NCBI RefSeq assembly: GCF_934747485.1
Contig: NZ_CAKVGN010000007.1
Location: 1-60,230, forward strand
Direction: 5' to 3'
DNA from: an uncultured Brachyspira sp.
GTDB taxonomy: Bacteria > Spirochaetota > Brachyspiria > Brachyspirales > Brachyspiraceae
Length of the DNA stretch: 60,230 bases
The notes under the pieces were generated by a model. It had not been told where the DNA came from. It did not search any database and saw only the letters and a list, made by a program, of their open reading frames with translations. How positions within the stretch are numbered: the first letter of the stretch is position 1; every line of letters starts with the position of its first letter. A program made the position numbers and the translations under genes. Positions 1 through 8,580 of the stretch are shown here, piece after piece.

Positions 1-113
1 TTAATTAAATTATAAGGAATACCTGCTTTTTTTAAACTAAAAAACGTGCAATATGTATGGCTCCTAAACAATTTTTAGAATAATAAAAAATAGAATATAT
101 GTGTAAATAAATA

Positions 114-1073
114 TTAGTTTGTTTCGCTGATATTCGCTATAGTAAACTCTATAGTCTTTCCTACAGCTTCTAAAGTATTAACATCTATTTTATCTATAGT
201 ATCATTTTGAGTATGATGATATTTATAGCTCATATCTATAACATCTATAAAAGGTATGCCATTAAATATAAAAGGAGCGTGGTCATCTATTATGCCGCCA
301 TAAAAATCATTTACAAAAAATTTATCATAGCCTAAATATTTAGCATTAGACCATACATTTTTATAAATATCAGAATAATAAGTATAAGCAAAGTTTTCGT
401 ATTTAAATAAAGCCTCACTGCTTCCAACCATATCAAGAAGTATTCCAAATTTAATTTTATTTTTATCTACTACATTGTCGTTTACGAATGCTATACTTCC
501 CTGTATCCAATCTGTTTCAATAGGGGAGTTTCCTACAACATCAAATAAATTGCCGTCATCTTCAAGGTCAAACAATACAAAACATATACTATAATCAAGC
601 TCATAATTTTTCAAAGCATTCATAAGCTCAAGCAAAACACCAGAACTGCTTGCTCCGTCATTAGCACCATCTATTGGTTTATTTCTGTTTTCGGGTATAG
701 GGTCTTTTTCTGCAACGCTTCTGCTGTCATAGTGGCTTGCTATTATAATATAGTTATCTGTTTTTCCATTTAAAAATGCATATATGTTCTCGCCCACTCT
801 TCCCTTTATATATGGAGCTTCAAATTTATGACTAAACACTTCATATCCCATATTGGAAATTTCTTTTTTAAAATATTCTCTTACTTTTTTATGTGCTTCA
901 CTTCCATAAATACGAGGTCCCAAATCTGTTTGAGCCTTCACATAATCATAAGCCCTTTTAGAGTCAAAATATAATTTAGAGTTTCCAGAAGATAAACTGC
1001 TATTTAAAGCATTAAGATTATTGCAGGAAAACAAAAGCATACAAACCAAAACGGCAAAAATATTTTTAATCAT
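114..1073 (-). CDS. M28-family metallopeptidase / glutaminyl cyclase-like lipoprotein
   Basis: Probable zinc enzyme of the M28 fold, acting outside the inner membrane. Seen: a hydrophobic signal ending in a lipobox with Cys17, then the M28 core. H114 (in ASHYDSR), D139 (in GANDG), E171 (in DLEDDG) and H286/H287 (in HHTQND) fit the zinc site. The order and the ending HHTQNDTIDKID resemble glutaminyl-peptide cyclotransferases as much as aminopeptidases, so the reaction could be N-terminal pyroglutamate formation or aminopeptidase cleavage. The 319 aa length suits a single catalytic domain. It is a stand-alone minus gene; repeat-rich DNA lies upstream. Confidence 0.82.
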   Translation of the reverse strand: MIKNIFAVLVCMLLFSCNNLNALNSSLSSGNSKLYFDSKRAYDYVKAQTDLGPRIYGSEAHKKVREYFKKEISNMGYEVFSHKFEAPYIKGRVGENIYAFLNGKTDNYIIIASHYDSRSVAEKDPIPENRNKPIDGANDGASSSGVLLELMNALKNYELDYSICFVLFDLEDDGNLFDVVGNSPIETDWIQGSIAFVNDNVVDKNKIKFGILLDMVGSSEALFKYENFAYTYYSDIYKNVWSNAKYLGYDKFFVNDFYGGIIDDHAPFIFNGIPFIDVIDMSYKYHHTQNDTIDKIDVNTLEAVGKTIEFTIANISETN

Positions 1074-1202
1074 AAATTAATCACTTTTAATTTTTTTAAT
1101 ATATTTTAGTCTAATATAAATAAATTAAAAGTCAATGAAATAGCAATAAAAAGAAAGAGGTTTTTTAGTTATATACATATTTAATTTATAAGATTTATTA
1201 AA

Positions 1203-1270
1203 TGCAGTTCTTTTGGTTCTTTTATACCAATAAAAGAACTGGGGTGCGGGGCAAAGCCCTGCAAATATTT
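1203..1270 (+). repeat. Module A of the dispersed composite element (solitary)
   Basis: Contains two hairpins. The first is GTTCTTTTAT / ATAAAAGAAC around ACCA. The second is TGCGGGGC / GCCCTGCA with loop AAA. The same module recurs at least eight more times in the window in both orientations. Confidence 0.85.
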
Positions 1271-1311
1271 TAATTTAAACAAATTATTTATTTATATATG
1301 TATTTCTTTTA

Positions 1312-1515
1312 TTCAACTTTTTCCCGTAGCAAAAAGTTGCAAAAAGTACAAATATTAAAATTTTATATCTAAAAAATAAATGTATATAATGATACCATAC
1401 ATTTTTGGCTATACTTCATAAAAATGCAGTTCTTTTGCTTCTTTTATACCAATAAAAGAAGTAGGGGTGTGTACCCTAAGGGCATGCTTCGCAGGGGGCA
1501 AAGCCACCACAAATA
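1312..1515 (+). repeat. Composite intergenic element, copy 1 (B then A)
   Basis: Module B is a hairpin CAACTTTTT / AAAAAGTTG (1314-1339). After about 85 AT-rich bases comes module A (1424-1515), with hairpin CTTCTTTTAT / ATAAAAGAAG. An insertion then reads ACCCTAAGGG, and the copy ends in GGGGGC-AAA-GCCACC. Compared with the solitary copy at 1203, the outer pair of the first hairpin is swapped from G-C to C-G, so pairing is kept. Confidence 0.85.
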
Positions 1516-1605
1516 AAAAAAACATATATTACGTTTAGCTAAAGTGCAAGTTAAGAAAATAATACTATTTTATATGTAATATAAATTTTTAAACTAAAAC
1601 AATAT

Positions 1606-1640
1606 AAATAAAAAAGGCACTCAATATAATTGAATGCCTT
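1606..1640 (-). terminator. Rho-independent terminator of asd
   Basis: Read on the minus strand, an AAGGCATTCAAT / ATTGAGTGCCTT stem (one G-T pair) is followed at once by a run of T. It lies 25 bases past the asd stop codon. Confidence 0.8.
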
Positions 1641-1664
1641 ATAGTTTTGTACTAAATAATATTA

Positions 1665-2765
1665 TTATTTATCAGCTGTTTTTACCTCTTTTTTTGCTGC
1701 TGCTTTTTTTGGCTTGCAAACTCTCTTTTTTGGAGCTTCTTCTTTTTTGCTATTTTTATCCAATAAAGGCAATACCAACTCAGCTATTTGTACAGCATTT
1801 GTAGCAGCACCTTTTCTTATTTGGTCTCCCGCACACCAGAAAGTTAAAGAGTTTTTAGCACTGATATCTTCTCTTATTCTTCCAACAAATATATTATCTT
1901 GGTCTGTTGTATCTAAAGGCATAGGATATTTAAATTGTGAAGGATTGTCTACCACTTTTACACCTTTAGCTTTTGCTAATAATTCTTTAGCTTTTTTAGA
2001 TGTTAATTTCTTTTCTGTTTCTATTGTTATAGATTCACTATGGCTTCTTAAAACAGGAACTCTTACACAAGTACAGCTTACTTGTAAATCTGGAGCATGT
2101 AATATTTTTCTACCTTCATTAGTCATTTTTAATTCTTCTTTAGTATAGCCTGTTTTGCTGTCGAAAGCATCTATTTGAGGAATTAAGTTAAATAATATTT
2201 GATATTTGAAAGCTTTTATACTTAACTTTTTTTGCTCTGCATAATCATAAACCTGCTGCTGAAGCTCTTCCATACCTTCTTTGCCGGCACCAGATACTGC
2301 CTGATATGTAGAAGCTATTATTCTTTTAATTTTAGCAAATTTATGTAATGGAGCTAATGCCACCAAAGCAATAATAGTACTGCAATTAGGATTAGCTATA
2401 ATACCTTTGTGAAGCTTAACATCTTCAGGATTAACTTCTGGAACTACTAAAGGAACATTTTTATCCATTCTAAAAGCACTGCTATTATCAATAACAACGC
2501 TTCCAGCTTTTGCAGCCAAAGGGCTTAGCTTTTTACTTTCATCGCTTCCAACAGCAACTAAAGTAATATCCATATCTTTAAAAGAATCTTTACTTGGTTT
2601 TTCTATTGTGTATTCTTTATTATTAAAAATAACCTTCTGACCTGCTGTCTTATTGCCTAATAATCTTAATTCATTAACAGGAAATTTTCTCTCTTGCAAT
2701 ATCTTAAGCATCTCTTTACCAACGGCACCTGAAGCACCCAATAAACAAACATTTACTTTTTTCAT
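1665..2765 (-). CDS. asd: Aspartate-semialdehyde dehydrogenase
   Basis: Makes L-aspartate 4-semialdehyde from aspartyl phosphate with NADPH, the branch point to lysine/diaminopimelate, threonine and methionine. Seen: GASGAVG nucleotide-binding loop at residues 10-16, catalytic C128 in NPNCST, and active-site H242 in LRSHSES. The enzyme body ends near residue 331. It is followed by about 35 residues rich in Lys, Ala and Glu (KKEEAPKKRV and KPKKAAAKKEVK), which is not part of the usual fold. The gene is monocistronic with its own terminator. Function is secure; the tail is unexplained. Confidence 0.95.
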   Translation of the reverse strand: MKKVNVCLLGASGAVGKEMLKILQERKFPVNELRLLGNKTAGQKVIFNNKEYTIEKPSKDSFKDMDITLVAVGSDESKKLSPLAAKAGSVVIDNSSAFRMDKNVPLVVPEVNPEDVKLHKGIIANPNCSTIIALVALAPLHKFAKIKRIIASTYQAVSGAGKEGMEELQQQVYDYAEQKKLSIKAFKYQILFNLIPQIDAFDSKTGYTKEELKMTNEGRKILHAPDLQVSCTCVRVPVLRSHSESITIETEKKLTSKKAKELLAKAKGVKVVDNPSQFKYPMPLDTTDQDNIFVGRIREDISAKNSLTFWCAGDQIRKGAATNAVQIAELVLPLLDKNSKKEEAPKKRVCKPKKAAAKKEVKTADK

Positions 2766-2879
2766 AAATTAGTCCATATATTAAATTATTTTTTATAGTA
2801 ATATTATATAATATAATTTTTTAAAAGCAATATTATTATATTCAATTACATAATACTTATTCAATAAAATTAATAAAAA

Positions 2880-3683
2880 TTATAAAACAAACTTCATAGC
2901 TCTAAGTATCTCATAATAATCATTACTTTCATAAACTATAGTATTATCATTAACCTTTTTAGCATTAGGATAAAATGACATCTTATAAGCATATCCATGT
3001 TCTTTATAAGTTACTTCAAGCTTAAAAGTTTTTGGAAGCTTTAAACATTTAAAATCTTGTGTTAATGCTTCTCTTACTTTTTCTTTAATAGTTTTAATCA
3101 TAAGATTAGGAGAATAGTTGATAGTAGAATAACCAACACCCTCTTTTACAGGAAGAGTTATTAAACTAGGGTGATTAGGGTCCATATTATTGGCATCATC
3201 GCAAAGACCTTTATCTCCAGACAAAAATACTGAAGGTACATTTACATATGCCGCAGCATAACTAAAAAACATAAACTCACTTGCCACAGCATCATTTAAT
3301 TTTATGCTAAATATTTTTGAATTGCTCATAGTATGAGATAAAGGATTGCTTCCGCTTGTAGCCGGACTATGATAGCCTATAAACATCACAGCATCAAAAC
3401 TATCATCTATACCCTCAACCATAGAATAAGGGTCTCCGCTCCACTTTCTATGCACTTTCACAATATCAGGCAAAGCAGTTTGGTCTATATTCATAGCCGA
3501 GTCATGTGCATCTTTAACAAATATCTCTTTAGCACCAGCTAATATTGCCCCTTCGCAAGCAGCATTAACTTCTTTAGTCATTTGTAATGCATGCTCTTTA
3601 TAAGTTAATGACCCCATGTCTGTATCCGGCCATTGTGTAGTAGTTGTTACTCCTTCTATATCTGCACTAATAAATACTTTCAT
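2880..3683 (-). CDS. dppA: M55-family D-aminopeptidase (DppA-like)
   Basis: Zinc-dependent D-amino-acid aminopeptidase; the family removes N-terminal D-residues and is thought to salvage cell-wall peptides. Seen: D8 and E10 in SADIEG, H60 in KDAHDS, H105 in GYHSPA and E136 in ASEFM, at the spacing of the Bacillus subtilis DppA metal and catalytic residues (8, 10, 60, 104, 133). Length of 267 aa is normal. There is no signal peptide, so it is cytosolic. The ribosome site AAGGAAA stands just before the ATG. No dipeptide transporter gene is beside it, unlike the Bacillus dpp operon. Confidence 0.9.
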   Translation of the reverse strand: MKVFISADIEGVTTTTQWPDTDMGSLTYKEHALQMTKEVNAACEGAILAGAKEIFVKDAHDSAMNIDQTALPDIVKVHRKWSGDPYSMVEGIDDSFDAVMFIGYHSPATSGSNPLSHTMSNSKIFSIKLNDAVASEFMFFSYAAAYVNVPSVFLSGDKGLCDDANNMDPNHPSLITLPVKEGVGYSTINYSPNLMIKTIKEKVREALTQDFKCLKLPKTFKLEVTYKEHGYAYKMSFYPNAKKVNDNTIVYESNDYYEILRAMKFVL

Positions 3684-4265
3684 TTTTGTTTCCTTAATAA
3701 AAATAATTTTGCCTAATATACTATTACATTTTTTATTTTATTCAATATGTTTTTTATATAAGTTTTTGTTTTATGCAAATTTTTCAAACTATGCATCAAT
3801 GTGTATTACAAACAAAAATATCAATCTTTTGACAGAGTTAAAAATTTCCAAAACATATTGAAGCAATTATTTTTATCAACTTTTTCCCGCGTACGAGCTG
3901 TACCACCTTGCCGCACTACTCGCCGTAGTGGCTTACCGCACGGTAATGCTATGCTTTAATTATAACTTCTTAGTCGTGCGGGGGAGTGCCTTTTAATATA
4001 CAATTAAATTATAAAATTTATAATAAAAAAGTAGTCCTTTTGCTTCTTTGGGTCATACCCACAGGCACTTTCTTCGGTCGCCAAAAGAAGTGGGGGGTGC
4101 GTACCCTAAGGGCACGCTTCGCAGGGGGCTAGTCCACGAAAATAATGCAAAAATAAAAACTTATATTTAATTTTTCTACAAAATTAAAATTACATAGCTT
4201 TAATTTTATATATCTTTAATGTATAATACAAATATTTTATAGGAATGAATATTAAATAATAATTT
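3684..4265. other. Divergent intergenic region with a composite element
   Basis: About 580 bases between the divergent dppA-like and CHAT genes. It holds composite element copy 2 (3877-4140). A TATAAT at 4222-4227 may be the -10 for the CHAT operon. No gene is credible; the plus-strand frame at 3616-3861 is mostly antisense to the M55 gene. Confidence 0.7.
3877..4140 (+). repeat. Composite intergenic element, copy 2 with GC-rich insert
   Basis: Module B begins CAACTTTTTCCCGCG and continues into a GC-rich insert. The insert includes a 46-base piece bounded by CCGCACG and CGTGCGG (about 3936-3981). Module A follows at 4031-4140. Its first hairpin is opened by extra sequence, yet the arms CTTCTTTGG and CCAAAAGAAG still pair. 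Confidence 0.8.
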
Positions 4266-5573
4266 ATGAGTAATTATATTGTAACGCAAAATAAAAACTT
4301 CTTTGACTCTTCAAATTTTGAGTGCATAAAAATAAAAAAATCTCAATTTAAAAAAATAAACAAAAAAGAAAAAATAAATATCTTTTTATACGACAATGAA
4401 AAAAATAAATTATACGGCACATACGAAATAGATTTAAATACCAAAACAGAAGAAGATAGTTTTTTGTATTTAAACATAACAGACACCTATAAAAAAAGAA
4501 GAGGAATATATTATAATCTTGAAGAAAAATATAATGACTTTTCAATTTATAATATAATAGATGAAAATATTTTTTATAAATTAAAAGAGAGATTAATTTT
4601 ATTAAACGAAAATCTATCTCAAACATTTTTAAGCTGCACCGTAGAAAAGTATAAAGAAAAACAAAATAAAAAAGAACATGTATTTCATTATAAGGCAATA
4701 GAAACTTATCCGTCATTATATATTGCAGAATATAAAAAACCTTTTGATTTTTGTGCATACAACAGCATATATAAAGAATATTTAAGATTATTAAAAAGAG
4801 CAAATAGTGAAAATGATAATATAAGCAAATATTTAGAAATTGGAAACTATTTAATGAATATGCTTATACCAGAAAAAGATTTTAGAGAGCATTTATTTGA
4901 AGGCTTTAGAATAGTTTATCTAAATCTCGATGAAACAGCTTCTTCAATACCTTGGGATATATTATCATACAACAATAAATTTTTGTCAGAAAAAATAATA
5001 TTTTCTTATATCAATGCAGTTAATATAATGCCAAAAAAAATTACAAACAGCAAAAAAATCGCCGTAATATCAATACCATATGATGATATAAACGATGAAA
5101 AAGAAATTGATTTATTAAAGAGATTATCCGTTAATAACAATCTGAATATTGATGTATATAAAAAAGAACATAATTATTTTGAGTTCGTAAAAGTTTTAGA
5201 AAATTATGACATAGTGCATATTATTACGCATGGTCATTCAAATGGTTTATCTTTAAGTAAAGATTATATATTGAATAATATTTCTGCATTAGAAAATCCT
5301 CCGAAATTGATTTTTATTAATACATGCAATATGAATGACAGCAATATAGTAAAATCATTTTTATCATGCGGTGTAAACACTGTAGTTTCTGGAATTGGAA
5401 GTTTATCCGATAATATATATAATGATTTTGTTATGAGTTTTTATTCAAATTTACTTCATAAGCATTCGAGAATAAACACAGCTCAGGCATTTCATTTTGC
5501 ACATATAGAGATAAAAGACAATTATAATGGTTTTATGCGTTATAGATTTAATGGAGTAGCTTGTTATGTTTAA
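4266..5573 (+). CDS. CHAT-domain caspase-like protease
   Basis: Probable cysteine protease of the separase/caspase-like CHAT fold. Seen: in the C-terminal third, H322 in ITHGHSNG and C354 in FINTCNM form the expected His-Cys dyad 32 residues apart. Other matches to the family are SIPWDIL, a conserved segment before the protease core, and the ending of the form RFNGVACYV. The N-terminal 200 residues are Lys/Asn/Tyr-rich and I do not recognise them; no TPR array is evident. There is no signal peptide. The last 8 bases overlap the next gene, a lipoprotein amidase, so translation is probably coupled. The protease substrate is unknown. Confidence 0.8.
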   Translation: MSNYIVTQNKNFFDSSNFECIKIKKSQFKKINKKEKINIFLYDNEKNKLYGTYEIDLNTKTEEDSFLYLNITDTYKKRRGIYYNLEEKYNDFSIYNIIDENIFYKLKERLILLNENLSQTFLSCTVEKYKEKQNKKEHVFHYKAIETYPSLYIAEYKKPFDFCAYNSIYKEYLRLLKRANSENDNISKYLEIGNYLMNMLIPEKDFREHLFEGFRIVYLNLDETASSIPWDILSYNNKFLSEKIIFSYINAVNIMPKKITNSKKIAVISIPYDDINDEKEIDLLKRLSVNNNLNIDVYKKEHNYFEFVKVLENYDIVHIITHGHSNGLSLSKDYILNNISALENPPKLIFINTCNMNDSNIVKSFLSCGVNTVVSGIGSLSDNIYNDFVMSFYSNLLHKHSRINTAQAFHFAHIEIKDNYNGFMRYRFNGVACYV

Positions 5574-6609
5574 AAATATTTTTATACTGCTGATTGTAAG
5601 CATAGTTATTTCTTGCTCAAACAATACAGAAGAAATCACTGCCCCTGCTATAAACAAAAGAAAAAAACCGCCAAGAATATCAACACTTTATAAATCCGGC
5701 TCATACAATTTAAGAATTAATTATATAATACTCCACTACACTGCATTAGATGATGATATGTCTTTAAAAGTGTTAACAGACCCGGGAGTATCTTCGCATT
5801 ATTTAATAACAACAAGAGCAAATGAACCTATATATAAACTTGTTGATGATACAAATAGAGCTTGGCATGCAGGAATTACAATGTATCAAAATAGATACAG
5901 CATTAATGACAGCTCTGTTGGAATAGAGATTGTAAATTTGGGCTATATATCAAAAGTTACAAATACAGCTCAAGAGCTTTCGAGAATGAGCAGAAGACAG
6001 CTTGAAAACTTATTTTTTACTCCATATGATGAATATTTAGAATATGAAGAATCTCAAATAGAAAAAGTGGTATATCTTCTTAATGAGCTAATAGATAAAT
6101 ATGGAATAAGACCATATAATATATTAGGGCATTCAGATATAGCACCATACAGAAAAAAAGACCCCGGACCAAAATTCCCTTGGAAAAGGTTATATGATGA
6201 ATATAATTTAGGCATATGGTATGATGAAGAAGATTACAGCAACTTTATGATGAGCAATGATTATAGAACTGCTACTGTAATGGATATAAAAAATGAGTTT
6301 ATAAAATATGGATATACAAGTATGCCAACTAATAATATTTGGGACTTTGAATCAAGAAAAGTGCTGTATGCTTTTCAATGCAGATTTAGAACCAATGATA
6401 TAGACGGCAACATAGATAAAGAAACCTACAGCATAGCAAGAGCTTTAAACCTAAAAGTAAAAAAACTTAATGAAGCTTATGAACGCTCTAAAGCTAATAA
6501 CTTCCTTACAAATACATTCTTTACAAATATATTCATAAGCAATAATATAGTAAATAATAATTGGGATTATATGCATACTAATAAAAATATTATAATGAGG
6601 AGAAAATAA
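5566..6609 (+). CDS. Lipoprotein N-acetylmuramoyl-L-alanine amidase (AmiD-like)
   Basis: Peptidoglycan amidase that cuts the MurNAc-L-Ala bond, tethered by lipid on the periplasmic side. Seen: lipobox with C17 (VISCSNN). An Amidase_2 domain follows with zinc ligands H57 (ILHYTA), H189 (LGHSDI) and D199 (KKDPGPKFPW), plus E121 in GIEIVN. A C-terminal helical segment at about 230-300 (IDGNIDKETYSIARAL) resembles a PG_binding_1 domain. This order, amidase then binding domain on a lipoprotein, is that of E. coli AmiD. The start ATG lies inside the end of the CHAT gene. Confidence 0.9.
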   Translation: MFKNIFILLIVSIVISCSNNTEEITAPAINKRKKPPRISTLYKSGSYNLRINYIILHYTALDDDMSLKVLTDPGVSSHYLITTRANEPIYKLVDDTNRAWHAGITMYQNRYSINDSSVGIEIVNLGYISKVTNTAQELSRMSRRQLENLFFTPYDEYLEYEESQIEKVVYLLNELIDKYGIRPYNILGHSDIAPYRKKDPGPKFPWKRLYDEYNLGIWYDEEDYSNFMMSNDYRTATVMDIKNEFIKYGYTSMPTNNIWDFESRKVLYAFQCRFRTNDIDGNIDKETYSIARALNLKVKKLNEAYERSKANNFLTNTFFTNIFISNNIVNNNWDYMHTNKNIIMRRK

Positions 6610-6613
6610 TTTG

Positions 6614-7288
6614 ATGCCTGTAGTTTATATAGCTTCAAGAGATATTGGAAATTACAAAGATAATACTGAGAGGCTTAAAGAAATATTAACAGAAAGCGAC
6701 ATTATATTGGTTGAAAGTTTTAGAGAGGCTACTACGCTTTTTAAAAACCTTAATCTTAATATAGATAAATCAAAATTAATAGAGTTCAGCGAGCATACAA
6801 AAAAAGATAAAGATATTGATGATATAATGACAAAAATATTAAATTGTAAAACTGTTTCTCTCATAAGTGATTGCGGCACACCGGCTTTGGAAGACCCTGG
6901 AAGAGAGCTTCTTGAATATTGCTACTCTTATAATATAAAAGTAAAGCCCATACCCGGTGTAAGCAGCGTTACAGCGGCTATTATGTGTTTGCCTTTTAAT
7001 TTTAGAGAGTTTTATTATGCAGGGCTTTTGCCAAGAGATGACAGAGAAAGAGAGAGAAAATTAATAGAATTAAAAAAATTAAATGTTCCTGTTATAGTGT
7101 TGGATACTCCTTATAGGCTTTCAAAGGTTCTTAACGCTGTTAAAAAAATATATTCAAAAAATAAAATTGCTGCTTTATGTATGGATTTAACTTTGCCTAC
7201 AGAAGAGATTATAATAGATGAAATTGGAGTTCTTTGTTCTAAATATAGCGAAAACAAAAAAAGAGAGTTTGTATTAATAATAAAATGA
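6614..7288 (+). CDS. RsmI-like tetrapyrrole-methylase-fold methyltransferase
   Basis: SAM-dependent methyltransferase of the RsmI/tetrapyrrole methylase superfamily. Seen: SDCGTPALEDPG near residue 90 and the PGVSSVTAAI loop, matching the same motifs of the full RsmI encoded at 54357. It lacks the VATPIGN N-terminus of true RsmI and is shorter (224 aa), so I treat it as a divergent paralogue of unknown substrate. The frame also allows TTG at 6611. ATG at 6614 is chosen; GAGGAG lies about 11 bases before it. It follows the amidase by four bases, so it is in the same operon. Confidence 0.75.
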   Translation: MPVVYIASRDIGNYKDNTERLKEILTESDIILVESFREATTLFKNLNLNIDKSKLIEFSEHTKKDKDIDDIMTKILNCKTVSLISDCGTPALEDPGRELLEYCYSYNIKVKPIPGVSSVTAAIMCLPFNFREFYYAGLLPRDDRERERKLIELKKLNVPVIVLDTPYRLSKVLNAVKKIYSKNKIAALCMDLTLPTEEIIIDEIGVLCSKYSENKKREFVLIIK

Positions 7289-7352
7289 TGATTGCATTAA
7301 GTAATAGTTAATTCCGAAATATATACAGCTAAAAATGGAGAGAGATATTATT

Positions 7353-8492
7353 ATGTTTAATATACAAGTAACAGAACTTAAAGAAGGAATGAAAATAGCT
7401 TCTAATGTATATGACAGCAACGATAATATTATAGTAGATATGGGCTCTATTGTAACAAAAAGCACTATAGAATTATTAAAAAAAAAATCTATCGAAACAG
7501 TGTCTGTTGTAGAGTTAATAGAAAATAAATATGAAAACAATTTTGATAATAGCATTAAAAACCAATTAAATAAAAAAGTGATAATAGAAGAAAATGGTAA
7601 AAAAATATTAAAAATTGACAGCGAAGAAGCATTAAATATAAATAATATTACAATAGAAAAAACTAAAAATGCTTACAACATAGCAAAAAATAATGGTACT
7701 GTTGATTTTATAGAATTAAAAAAAGATGTTGATATTATGCTTAATTCTATATTAGAAAATAAAGAAGCTCATTCATATTTAGCCATATTAAAAAGAAAAG
7801 ATGAATCCATATATAAGCATGCGGTAGATGTAGCGGTATTATCTGCAATTACAGCAATAGAAATGAATTTAACAAAAGCAGATATATCTAATATAATGCT
7901 CGGGGCTTTGCTTCATGATATAGGAAAGATGTTGGTTCAAGAGTATTTGCTGAATAAAAAAAATTTAACTGCAGATGAAATTAATATGTTAAAAAGACAT
8001 ACAACGCATGGATATAAACTTGCTAAAAGAGATAATTTGGAAGATAATATTGCAGATATAATATTAGAGCATCATGAAAAATATGATGGAAGCGGTTATC
8101 CCTTTGGTAAGGGAAATAGAGATATAAGCCTCTACAGTAAAGTAGTTTCTATATCTAATAAATTTAATAACCTTGTTGTTAATGGAAATGATGGTTTAAT
8201 TTGTACAGCAGATAAGGCTATGAAAATTATTATATCACTTTCAAAAAAAGAGTTTGATATGGATATAGTAAAGCATTTTCAAAAGGCTATAGGTTTTTAC
8301 CCGAATAATACAAAAGTAAAATTATCAAATGGGCAAAATGCAAGAGTAATACAGCAGAATAATAACTTACCTTTAAGACCAATACTCTCTATTGAAAAAA
8401 ATGAAGACGGAACTGATGCCGGTTATCTTGATATTTTAGACCTATCAAAATCAAATAATATATTTATAAAAGAAGTATTAAACTATGTATAA
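7353..8492 (+). CDS. HD-GYP domain protein, probable cyclic-di-GMP phosphodiesterase
   Basis: Likely degrades cyclic di-GMP. Seen: an N-terminal DUF3391-like region (VTELKEGMKIASNVYD) and then an HD-GYP core. The core has HAVDVAVLS, LLHDIGK, RHTTHGYKL and HHEKYDGSGYPFGKG. The phosphodiesterase metal residues appear intact. An upstream in-frame ATG exists at 7335, but GGAGAGAG at 7337-7344 is placed eight bases before ATG 7353, so the latter is chosen. There are no membrane segments. It may still be read from the CHAT-amidase transcript, since the preceding gap is about 65 bases. Confidence 0.9.
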   Translation: MFNIQVTELKEGMKIASNVYDSNDNIIVDMGSIVTKSTIELLKKKSIETVSVVELIENKYENNFDNSIKNQLNKKVIIEENGKKILKIDSEEALNINNITIEKTKNAYNIAKNNGTVDFIELKKDVDIMLNSILENKEAHSYLAILKRKDESIYKHAVDVAVLSAITAIEMNLTKADISNIMLGALLHDIGKMLVQEYLLNKKNLTADEINMLKRHTTHGYKLAKRDNLEDNIADIILEHHEKYDGSGYPFGKGNRDISLYSKVVSISNKFNNLVVNGNDGLICTADKAMKIIISLSKKEFDMDIVKHFQKAIGFYPNNTKVKLSNGQNARVIQQNNNLPLRPILSIEKNEDGTDAGYLDILDLSKSNNIFIKEVLNYV

Positions 8493-8545
8493 TCATTAAT
8501 ATTTTTATTTAATTTTTTAATTAAATTCTAATGAAAAACTATATT

Positions 8546-8574
8546 TTGACTTTTAGCTTCTATTTTGCTATAAT
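8546..8574 (+). promoter_or_regulatory. Promoter giving a leaderless transcript for the Rpn-type gene
   Basis: TTGACT at 8546-8551, a 17-base spacer, and TATAAT at 8569-8574. The ATG is at 8581, six bases beyond the -10, so transcription should begin at or next to the start codon. Confidence 0.7.
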
Positions 8575-8580
8575 ATATTT

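Larger units (their letters stand above)
1074..1664. other. Intergenic stretch filled with dispersed repeats
   Basis: About 590 bases without a credible gene. It holds a solitary repeat module (1203-1270), a full composite element (1312-1515) and the asd terminator (1606-1640). The remainder is plain AT-rich sequence. Confidence 0.8.

Noticed and set aside
1..110. Possible end of a minus-strand gene at the left edge (frame ending SLKKAGIPYNLI)
   Set aside because: Only about 25 codons are open, with no ATG and a stop just upstream; it is too short to call a gene.
1714..2148. 144-residue plus-strand frame
   Set aside because: Antisense shadow of asd; no ribosome site or recognisable domain.
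4348..4803. 151-residue minus-strand frame
   Set aside because: Lies wholly antisense to the CHAT gene; composition is the reverse of its Lys/Asn-rich codons.
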